From: Niastella vici
GTDB taxonomy: Bacteria > Bacteroidota > Bacteroidia > Chitinophagales > Chitinophagaceae
DNA length: 64,000 nucleotides
Direction of reading: 5' to 3'
Assembly: GCF_002077945.1 (NCBI RefSeq)
Contig: NZ_LVYD01000041.1
Location: 186,001 to 250,000 of the forward strand
The first letter of the stretch is position 1; each line of letters starts with the position of its first letter. The notes beneath the pieces were generated by a model. That model was not told the DNA's origin. It did no database searches and saw only the letters and a list, made by a program, of their open reading frames with translations. Shown here piece after piece: positions 45,291 through 52,380 of this stretch. The position numbers and the translations under genes were made by a program.

Positions 45291-45314
45291 TTTGCGCAAA
45301 TGTTTTGCGCAAAA
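45291..45314. repeat. Two adjacent palindromes centred on GCGC
   Basis: TTTGCGCAAA (45291-45300) and TTTTGCGCAAAA (45303-45314), both perfect, with centres 13 bases apart. They look like a double binding site. Confidence 0.7.
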
Positions 45315-45624
45315 CGAAAACATCAAATGAAAGACATTTGCAATTTGATATATGCATTTAAATCAATAAGTGTCGTATGCACAAATCAATAATTGGTGCT
45401 ATATGTCCTTTACCCGTTTTGCACATTAGCTCTTTACATGAGTGTACACAGGTAGGTCCACATAAGTGTTTTATTTATAACTGACAGACAGTCCCTGGAA
45501 TTTTTTGCTGTTTACCGGTTTTAATGGAACTTTTAGCGGATCAAATAAATAATAGCCTACATCTGGTTGGTTGCCCTGGCAGTCACCACAATACAGCCAG
45601 ATGTTAAGGCTCTGATTAGTTTAA

Positions 45625-45652
45625 AGTCCCGCCAAATGGCGGGACTCTTTTT
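45625..45652 (+). terminator. GTCCCGCC hairpin with T-run
   Basis: Stem AGTCCCGCCA / TGGCGGGACT with AA in the loop, then CTTTTTAT. It is 23 bases upstream of the PepSY gene, so it ends some upstream transcript or acts as an attenuator. The same stem core recurs after tRNA-Ser. Confidence 0.7.
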
Positions 45653-45674
45653 ATATCCTATACAATAGCAAGCA

Positions 45675-46835
45675 ATGACGTTGAAACAGCTCTTTGGTAA
45701 ACTGCATTTATGGTTGGGACTGGCATCGGGGCTGGTGGTATTGATCGTTGCAGGTACCGGCATATTGCTGGTATTTGAAGACGAGCTCGATGAGTGGGCA
45801 AACCATGATTTTTATTTTGTGACCGTACCGCAAAATGCCCAACGCCTGCCCATGGATAGCCTGGTGCATGCAGCAGCTGCCTTTAATCCGGCGTTGAAGC
45901 TTACCCGCATTTATGCCGAAACCCAGGCCCCCGATCACTCGGTGGTGATCATGGCCAAAAAAGGAAAAATGCAAACCTGGAATATTGCCGTGGACCCCTA
46001 TACCGGTAAAGTGATCAAAGCCAGGAATCAAAGCAAAACCTTTTTCGGATTTGTATTAGACCTGCATCGCCGCTTATGCATGAATGAAGTGGGCAAAGCC
46101 ATTACCGGCGCATCCTGTCTCATATTTGTGCTCATGATCATAACAGGGCTTGTACTCTGGTGGCCCAAACGCTGGCAGGTATTAAAACAACGCACCCGCA
46201 TCGCCTGGTCATCAAACTGGAAACGCCTGAACTGGGACCTGCATGCGGTGGGCGGTTTTTACGTACACCTGGTATTATTAGCCATTTCATTGACCGGGCT
46301 TACCTGGGCCTACCCCTGGTTTAATAATGCCATTTATTTAATGGCCGACGGCAAACCCATGAAAAAGAATGAAGCTCCGGTTAATAAGATCAGCCAACCA
46401 GTTGAAGCAGGCTTTTACGAATCACTTTACCAGCAAACCAATAACAAACTGCCTTATAAAGGCCGCGTTACCATGCTGTTTCCTGAAAAAGAGAACCAGT
46501 CTGTTACAGTTAACAAAATGAACAGGGAGGCTTCCGTTAATAACGTCGTTGATGCGCTTTACTTTGAAAAAGGCACGGGCCGGCTTTTAAAAGAAAATCT
46601 GTTTAAAAATTATTCAACAGGAAACAAGATCCGCAGAATGATTTACCCCATACATACCGGGCGGTTGTACGGCTGGCCTACGCAAATACTTGCATTGATC
46701 GCGGCCATCGTAGCTTTTAGTTTACCCATTACCGGTTTAAATATTTACCTGATGGGCCGTAAGAAGAGAAAAGCAAGAGCGGCAAAAGCGCCTGAAAAGG
46801 TGGTAGCTATGCAGGAAGAAAGTGCAGCGGTGTAA
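45675..46835 (+). CDS. PepSY-associated transmembrane protein
   Basis: Inner-membrane protein of 386 residues of the PepSY_TM family. The N-terminal helix lies in LHLWLGLASGLVVLIVAGTG. A periplasmic PepSY-like domain (about 40-130, with VDPYTGKVI) is followed by LHRRLCMN and three more helices, LVLWWPKRWQ, HAVGGFYVHLVLLAISLTG and the last near 345-365. A basic tail ends the protein. Family members often sit beside TonB siderophore receptors and are linked to iron reduction or uptake; no such receptor is adjacent here. Confidence 0.9.
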   Translation: MTLKQLFGKLHLWLGLASGLVVLIVAGTGILLVFEDELDEWANHDFYFVTVPQNAQRLPMDSLVHAAAAFNPALKLTRIYAETQAPDHSVVIMAKKGKMQTWNIAVDPYTGKVIKARNQSKTFFGFVLDLHRRLCMNEVGKAITGASCLIFVLMIITGLVLWWPKRWQVLKQRTRIAWSSNWKRLNWDLHAVGGFYVHLVLLAISLTGLTWAYPWFNNAIYLMADGKPMKKNEAPVNKISQPVEAGFYESLYQQTNNKLPYKGRVTMLFPEKENQSVTVNKMNREASVNNVVDALYFEKGTGRLLKENLFKNYSTGNKIRRMIYPIHTGRLYGWPTQILALIAAIVAFSLPITGLNIYLMGRKKRKARAAKAPEKVVAMQEESAAV

Positions 46836-46864
46836 GTCAGTCAATAATTAATAATATATGTGCT

Positions 46865-46904
46865 GGCCCGGTTAGAAACACATCTAACCGGGCCTTGCAT
46901 TTTA
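46865..46904 (+). terminator. Hairpin after the PepSY gene
   Basis: Perfect 12-bp stem GGCCCGGTTAGA / TCTAACCGGGCC with a 6-base loop; the following TTGCATTTTA is only moderately T-rich. Confidence 0.7.
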
Positions 46905-46972
46905 AGCGGAATTGGCGTCTGCAGAAACTATCGTATATTCACCGTTTGCGTTTTTAAACACCCACATTAGTA

Positions 46973-47488
46973 ATGACGGATCACGAGTTTGATGAAATGG
47001 CCTTGTTTGAAAAAAGTATTGAATTCTTACATACGATCGGAATTGAAACTACATTCAGAAAGATTGGCAAAAACAGTTTTCTTCCTGGTCTTTTGATCAA
47101 TAAGGGAACAATCATTATCGATAAAGATGTGCTGCAAAACCCGGGCGATATTTTGCACGAAGCAGGTCACATTGCAGTAGTACCGGGTATCGACAGATCT
47201 GGTTTATCTGAGCGGAACATTATTAATAGAAAAGACCGGGAAATGGAAGAGATCATGGCCATTGCCTGGTCGTATGCGGCCTGCATCAATTTATTAATTG
47301 ATCCCTTTTTTGTTTTTCACGAGCAGGGATATCGCGGCGGCAGGGATTATATAACAGATAGCTGCCGGTTGAAAAGCTATATTGGCCTCTCCATGCTCGA
47401 AAAGATCGGTTTAACCGCTAATGAAAAAAAAGCCAACCGGCTGAATATCCCTTCTTATCCGCATATGATAAAGTGGTTAAGGGCATAA
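46973..47488 (+). CDS. HEAGH-motif protein (putative zincin)
   Basis: A 171-residue cytoplasmic protein. It contains DILHEAGHIAVVPG (about residue 61-74), an HExxH zinc-protease motif, and a later EMEEIMAIAWSYAACI helix that could supply the third ligand. The context resembles ImmA/IrrE-type metallopeptidases, but no helix-turn-helix partner lies beside it and overall family membership is uncertain. No signal peptide. Function unknown. Confidence 0.7.
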   Translation: MTDHEFDEMALFEKSIEFLHTIGIETTFRKIGKNSFLPGLLINKGTIIIDKDVLQNPGDILHEAGHIAVVPGIDRSGLSERNIINRKDREMEEIMAIAWSYAACINLLIDPFFVFHEQGYRGGRDYITDSCRLKSYIGLSMLEKIGLTANEKKANRLNIPSYPHMIKWLRA

Positions 47489-47506
47489 GATCAAAACAGG
47501 CTTATT

Positions 47507-47752
47507 TTACCGGGGCATACTTCCCCCCTTCTTCAAAGGTTCCAACAAATAAGTCAACCCATTCAGCCTGATCTCATACAGGGTTTCAAGCAATACACCC
47601 ATTTTTCCTTTGGGAAATCCTTTCTTTTTAAACCAGGACAGGTAAAATTCAGGCAGATCGCACAACAAGGTCCCTTTGTATTTACCAAAGGGCATTTTCA
47701 TTGCTACCAGTTGTAACAGTATTTCACCATTGGGGCCTTCGCCACTTATCAT
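47507..47752 (-). CDS. DUF3820 family protein
   Basis: An 81-residue protein with the DUF3820 core: MPFGKYKGTLLCDLPEFYLSWFKKKGFPKG. The family is a small domain also seen near exonucleases; its role is not settled. It starts 9 bases after the stop of the anti-sigma-like gene and ends the minus-strand operon with the sigma factor. Confidence 0.85.
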   Translation of the reverse strand: MISGEGPNGEILLQLVAMKMPFGKYKGTLLCDLPEFYLSWFKKKGFPKGKMGVLLETLYEIRLNGLTYLLEPLKKGGSMPR

Positions 47753-47761
47753 GTTATAAAT

Positions 47762-48493
47762 TTATAATTGTTGTAACAGCCTTTGTGCTCTGTTATATTC
47801 GTTTGCATCGGCAGGTATCTTTTGTAACCATTCTTTACAGGCTACTTTATTGCCCTCTTTCAAATATCCCAGCGCCTGGTAAAACGCCGCCTCGAATTTA
47901 AAAGCAGATTGCGCTGCAAACAACCGGTTAAAAATATCCCGGGCCTCTTTTAGCTTATCAGTCTGCAGCAAAGCAACTCCATAATAAAAATTGATAGTGC
48001 TATTAGCCGTATCCTGTTGTTTTACCTGTTGCAATAAGGTTGCCGCAGTGGCATATTCTTTTTTATTGAACGCCTCAACGGCCTGTTCCAATAGATCATC
48101 CGCAGCATCGCCCCGTTCAGCAGGTGCCACCATACTGGTTTCAGAAAATTCTTTGAACAGATCTGGCTTCCAGGGTTGCCAAATAACTATTACGGCAATC
48201 AAAATAGCAGCCACTGCTACAGCACCACGCAAATACCGTTTCATTGGTACTACCCGGGCAGGCTGCGTGGCAGCGCCAAAGAATTCACCACGCATTGATT
48301 GCAACGTATTCTGCAATTGATCACGTTGCTCATCGGCGCCAAAATGTTGTTGCAGCGAACCATGCACCTCCTGGTATAAAGCCAGTTGATTACGCAGCGA
48401 TTCATCAGCCAACAGGGCCACCTCGAAGGCCGACCGTTCATCAGCATTCATCTCGCCTTCAGCATACCGTGCTATATCGTTGAACGTGCTCAT
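47762..48493 (-). CDS. Membrane TPR protein, anti-sigma-like
   Basis: A 243-residue protein encoded 9 bases after an ECF sigma gene. The N-terminal part (IARYAEGEMNADERSAFEVALL) looks like the cytoplasmic sigma-binding segment of anti-sigma factors. One transmembrane helix follows (RGAVAVAAILIAVIVIW, about 88-105). The rest (about 130-243) is a periplasmic set of TPR-like helices (EAFNKKEYATAATLLQQV, FYYGVALLQTDKLKEARDIF). I infer it holds the sigma factor inactive and reads a periplasmic signal; direct evidence is lacking. Confidence 0.75.
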   Translation of the reverse strand: MSTFNDIARYAEGEMNADERSAFEVALLADESLRNQLALYQEVHGSLQQHFGADEQRDQLQNTLQSMRGEFFGAATQPARVVPMKRYLRGAVAVAAILIAVIVIWQPWKPDLFKEFSETSMVAPAERGDAADDLLEQAVEAFNKKEYATAATLLQQVKQQDTANSTINFYYGVALLQTDKLKEARDIFNRLFAAQSAFKFEAAFYQALGYLKEGNKVACKEWLQKIPADANEYNRAQRLLQQL

Positions 48494-48502
48494 AAATTAT
48501 TA

Positions 48503-49054
48503 TCATTCGGATAATTGAGAATGTATCATTTTTGTGAGGGCCGCCATGCATTCACTTTTCTTTTTGCGCAGGTACCCATAGGTTACCTTTAATTGTGTTG
48601 CTATCAGTTCCTGATCTTCGCCACCCAGGCATTTTTTTATGATCTCTTTACAGGCATCGCCCAGCTTTTCAAAACATTGCAGAAATACCTGCATGCGTTG
48701 ATCGCTTTGCTTCATTTGTTCGGCCAGGGCAAACACATCTTCTCCTATAGATACATCGGCTGCATCTTTTGTTACCGGTTCCCGCCCTCTTTTTTTTAAA
48801 AGATTTAACCATTTCCTTTTGCAGATCAATAAAAGAAAAGGTTCAAACGGGCAGGTGAGCTGTAATTGTTTATGTTGCGCCTGGTTATATATATCTATTA
48901 ATGCCTCCTGAAAAATATCGGCAGCATCATCTTCGGTGCCATTATTGGCAAGAATATAATACCTGATCTTTCCGGCATATTTAGCATAGATCTCCCGCAC
49001 CATTACTACATCATTTTGCAGCAGGGCAGTAATATAACGCTGATCGGTATGAAT
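48503..49054 (-). CDS. ECF sigma factor (first of two)
   Basis: RNA polymerase sigma-70 family ECF protein. Region 2 is AKIRYYILANNGTEDDAADIFQEALIDIY; region 4 is CKEIIKKCLGGEDQELIATQLKVTYGYLRKKK. The first ATG (49003) begins VREIYAKYAG, but sequence homologous to typical sigma N-termini (TDQRYITALLQNDVVMV) continues upstream without a stop. Only rare initiators exist there: ATT at 49054 (giving about 183 residues) or CTG at 49075. I annotate from 49054. The operon continues with the anti-sigma-like and DUF3820 genes. Confidence 0.85.
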   Translation of the reverse strand: MHTDQRYITALLQNDVVMVREIYAKYAGKIRYYILANNGTEDDAADIFQEALIDIYNQAQHKQLQLTCPFEPFLLLICKRKWLNLLKKRGREPVTKDAADVSIGEDVFALAEQMKQSDQRMQVFLQCFEKLGDACKEIIKKCLGGEDQELIATQLKVTYGYLRKKKSECMAALTKMIHSQLSE

Positions 49055-49259
49055 GACAGTAGCTATATAAAACAGTTATAAGTGGTTGATAATCCAGGCC
49101 TCCCCATCAGTTACACACCTTCAAATATATGTAATAAAAAAAATCTTCAAAAAAAGGGGGTAACAAAAAAACACACCGGTTGATATACTTCTGAAACAAG
49201 CACGGGCGGAAGCCGAAAAGCCCGAAAGAGAGTAGGCCATATCTAAAAAACTATTAATT

Positions 49260-50213
49260 ATGAAAGCTTCTTTATTATCAGCCGCTATACTGGCAACAGC
49301 TATTGTATCTGTAACTGCCTGCAAAAAAGATAAAAGCACGCCCAACTATGCAAAAGCCGATGATTTCATGGCTTCGCATGCCATCAAGGAACAATCTTTT
49401 TCCGGTAATGCCGCCGCCGGATTTACTATAACCGGTAAAGACGGCACAAAAGTAACCTTCTCACCCAATGCATTTGTCGACGGCAATGGCAATGTGGTGA
49501 GTGGCAATGTAACAGTAACATTAAAAGAAGTATTAAGCAAAAAAGATGTACTGTTTTCAGGTGTAATGACAGAATCAAATGGACAGTTGCTTGAATCGGG
49601 TGGAGAAATTTTGGTGAAAGCCCAGAAAGATGGGGCCGACCTTCGGATAAACCCCGCCCTGCAAAACGATGGAGCCCGTGTAGAGATCCCCAAAGCAATG
49701 AACAAAAAAGATATGGGCCTCTTCGTACAGGATAAAAGACAACAGGGTGGCGCCACCGGCGGCAACCAACCCCAACAAAGCCCATATACCTGGAACCCCG
49801 CACCTTATTACCCTTTTGGCAACGGCCCCAACAGCTACAGCTTCTCTTTACCTTCTTTTACCTGGGTTAACTGCGATCGTTTTTACAGCGATCCCAATCC
49901 TAAAACAACCATTACCGCACTGCCTGCTTTCCAGGATAATAACCAGGTAACAGACCTTCAGGTAATGCTGGTATTCAAAAATATTACAACCGTAATAACC
50001 CTGCCCTATGATTTTACCGTACAAAAATTTCAATCGTATCAAAATTCATTGCCCATAGGGTTACAGGCCGACCTCATCATTATAGGTAAAGACAGCGACG
50101 GTTATATACAATTTGGCACACAGCCCATCACCATCAGCGCAAACATGCACATCGATGCGCCTATTCATAAGGCAACTCAGGCCGAAGTTGATGCTTTCCT
50201 CGCAACCATTTAA
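49260..50213 (+). CDS. Lipoprotein of the CHAT locus
   Basis: A 317-residue lipoprotein: signal ending VSVTACKKD with the lipobox Cys at 21. The module from about 45 to 130 (TITGKDGTKVTFSPNAF, VDGNGNVVSGNVTVTLKEV, LESGGEILVKA) follows a pattern I have seen in Bacteroidota surface proteins with ZU5-like beta folds. A Gln/Pro/Gly-rich linker (about 155-190) and a second beta-rich part follow. It diverges from the sigma operon and starts the plus-strand run. Function unknown. Confidence 0.8.
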   Translation: MKASLLSAAILATAIVSVTACKKDKSTPNYAKADDFMASHAIKEQSFSGNAAAGFTITGKDGTKVTFSPNAFVDGNGNVVSGNVTVTLKEVLSKKDVLFSGVMTESNGQLLESGGEILVKAQKDGADLRINPALQNDGARVEIPKAMNKKDMGLFVQDKRQQGGATGGNQPQQSPYTWNPAPYYPFGNGPNSYSFSLPSFTWVNCDRFYSDPNPKTTITALPAFQDNNQVTDLQVMLVFKNITTVITLPYDFTVQKFQSYQNSLPIGLQADLIIIGKDSDGYIQFGTQPITISANMHIDAPIHKATQAEVDAFLATI

Positions 50214-50245
50214 AACGGGGCGTTTACAATTAATCCGTACACCTC

Positions 50246-50278
50246 TCCCGGCCGGCTCCCATACCGGCCGGGATTTTA
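50246..50278 (+). terminator. GC-rich hairpin after the lipoprotein gene
   Basis: Perfect 10-bp stem TCCCGGCCGG / CCGGCCGGGA with an 8-base loop, then TTTTA. Likely terminator or attenuator before the PKD gene. Confidence 0.8.
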
Positions 50279-50314
50279 GGTACAATTAATTATATTTATA
50301 AAATCTTTCGTCAT

Positions 50315-52303
50315 ATGATATCATACAAACCCCTGTTATGCTCAGCGTTCCTGTTATGTATGATAAATTTTTCCTCAAAAGCACAGACCAGCGATACGGC
50401 CGCTGCCGACATTCAACCGCAGGTCGACAATAACCAGGTGAAATTCGGCGCAGCCCTGCGGCCACTCCGACAAATTGCCGGCGCCCCGCTTTCATTTTAC
50501 ACCTATTTCTGGGAGTTTGGTGATGGCGGCTATAGCTTTGAAAAAGAACCGGTGCATGTTTATAAAGATACCGGCGATTATGAAATTCGTTTGTTTGCAA
50601 CCAACAACTATGACGATGGCAAAAAGCCGAATACCCGTCCCCGCCGCGTTCGGGTGAATAACCGCTCCATGCTGGCCGTCAATAAAACACCCGCTTTTTT
50701 TACCGGTGATGGGTCGCTCGAAATTAAATCGAATCAAATGCCCAAACCGGGGGAAGACATGGTACTGCTGATCGGTTATCGTAACAAAAGCAATAACACG
50801 TCCCTGAGCGGTTCCGTTATGTTGTTGTACAACGAAAAACAATTCAGCCAGAATTGCTTCGACCTGTCAGAAGCCCGCAGTTACCACCAGGAAAAACCGG
50901 TTAGCCTTGAATCGATGTTAGCCTGGCAGCCCGGCACCGAGATGATAGAAGTTGGCACAACAGAAAATAACAGTCTTTTCCCAGTTGCCTCAGCAAACAA
51001 TGCTCCTGCTGCCGACAGGCGGCAATTGCTGCAACAGATAAAACAGGAAATGGATGGTTTTAGAAAGCATAACATCTGGCGTATAAACAATGTACAAAAA
51101 GGCGAAGAACAATTTATGTTCGTGACCATCAATACCCTGCCCGAAATGATCAGGGATACCAATGCAGTGGTTACTATTTCCGGACTATTTATCCCTGATG
51201 ACCCCTCCATGGACATGGAAAAATTCAATCTCGAAATGCAGGTGGTAGCCTCGCACGACCCCAACCGCATGCTGTTAAAGAACAAAAAACTGAACTATCG
51301 CTTTACCAGGAAAAATAAAGAGAACACCTATAAAGTTCAATTTCAAAATACGGGTAAGGGACCGGCTAAAAAAGTGGCGATCACCATTACCATACCCGGG
51401 TTATTAAACACTGCATCTCTTGAAGTGGTGAGCATGAAACCAGCCTGCACCTGGTGCAAAACGGCGGGGGAAAACCAAAGCTGTATTGACACCATCGTTA
51501 CAAAAGACAGCATTCAGTTCGTTTTCAATAATATTTACCTGCCGGGTACGCAACAGGATGGCATTACTGATCCTGATTCCACAAAAGGATATATAAAGTA
51601 CCGGATCCGGTTTGGGAAGAAAATGCACAAGGTGCCCTTTCAATGCCGGGCGGCCATTGTATTCGACAAAAACGAACCCGTATATACGAACCGTTCTACC
51701 GGAAGTTTTAAAAAAGGAATCTCGCCCGGTATTATACTTGGCTTTGGCGCTCAGCCGGGTTCAGCAGCAGCCGGGATAGCCGCACAACAATATTCACTGG
51801 GTTTTACCGTATCGGAATATGCAGCTTACAAAAAATATTTCCAGTGGGAATTATTCCTTCGTTCAGATCGTTCATTTGAACAATTTACAGCCCGCCGCCA
51901 GGGTGGCGACACCACCATCAACGGCACCGTTTACAAAGTGCAATACCACGACAGCTATGAAAAAATAAAGGTGGCGAATATTGAATTGGTCCCCCTCGAA
52001 TTCAGGTATAACCTGGCCTCCTTTGCCGCAGCTGGTGCAGGCGCCCTGTTATCGGCAGAAATAAGCCGTAACACTACCCGCTATATACGTTCGCAGTTGT
52101 TTAATCCCAATGGCAACGGCACCTTTACCGTCGAAGGAGAAACCGGCAAACAAAATGAATCATTTGCAAAGATCAGGGGTGCCCTGTTTGCCGATGCGCA
52201 GGTAGGAAAAGTAAGAACAGGTCCGGCTATCGGCGTCCGCTTTTTACAGTATTTCAACCCTTCTTATCAGACTATTATGCTGTATGCAAGCTGGAAGTTT
52301 TAA
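50315..52303 (+). CDS. PKD-domain protein with C-terminal outer-membrane barrel
   Basis: Exported protein of 662 residues. Signal peptide 1-23 (ending SSKAQ); PKD-like fold with the diagnostic YFWEFGDGGYSFEKEPVHVY (about 65-85); a DUF11/DUF7619-like middle (about 335-460, with FVFNNIYLPGTQ and RAAIVFDKNEPVYTNRS); and a C-terminal 190 residues with alternating strands ending LYASWKF, a beta-barrel insertion signal. So surface beta-sandwich modules appear tethered to the outer membrane by a barrel. It precedes the CHAT gene by 77 bases. Confidence 0.8.
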   Translation: MISYKPLLCSAFLLCMINFSSKAQTSDTAAADIQPQVDNNQVKFGAALRPLRQIAGAPLSFYTYFWEFGDGGYSFEKEPVHVYKDTGDYEIRLFATNNYDDGKKPNTRPRRVRVNNRSMLAVNKTPAFFTGDGSLEIKSNQMPKPGEDMVLLIGYRNKSNNTSLSGSVMLLYNEKQFSQNCFDLSEARSYHQEKPVSLESMLAWQPGTEMIEVGTTENNSLFPVASANNAPAADRRQLLQQIKQEMDGFRKHNIWRINNVQKGEEQFMFVTINTLPEMIRDTNAVVTISGLFIPDDPSMDMEKFNLEMQVVASHDPNRMLLKNKKLNYRFTRKNKENTYKVQFQNTGKGPAKKVAITITIPGLLNTASLEVVSMKPACTWCKTAGENQSCIDTIVTKDSIQFVFNNIYLPGTQQDGITDPDSTKGYIKYRIRFGKKMHKVPFQCRAAIVFDKNEPVYTNRSTGSFKKGISPGIILGFGAQPGSAAAGIAAQQYSLGFTVSEYAAYKKYFQWELFLRSDRSFEQFTARRQGGDTTINGTVYKVQYHDSYEKIKVANIELVPLEFRYNLASFAAAGAGALLSAEISRNTTRYIRSQLFNPNGNGTFTVEGETGKQNESFAKIRGALFADAQVGKVRTGPAIGVRFLQYFNPSYQTIMLYASWKF

Positions 52304-52380
52304 CAGATCGATTGTTCACGGGAAAATGGCTATCCGGTTCAATGCCGGCAATTACCTATCTTTAGCCAAATTACCACCCA

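Larger units (their letters stand above)
45023..45674. other. Gene-free region between the EamA and PepSY genes
   Basis: About 650 bases without a convincing gene; a 27-codon frame at 45524 has no support. The stretch holds a pair of GC-centred palindromes (45291-45314), AT-rich sequence and a terminator-like hairpin (45625-45652) just before the next gene. A short regulatory RNA ending at that hairpin is possible but no promoter was found. Confidence 0.5.

Noticed and set aside
45524-45607. 27-codon open frame before the PepSY gene
   Set aside because: Too short, with no promoter and no recognisable character.
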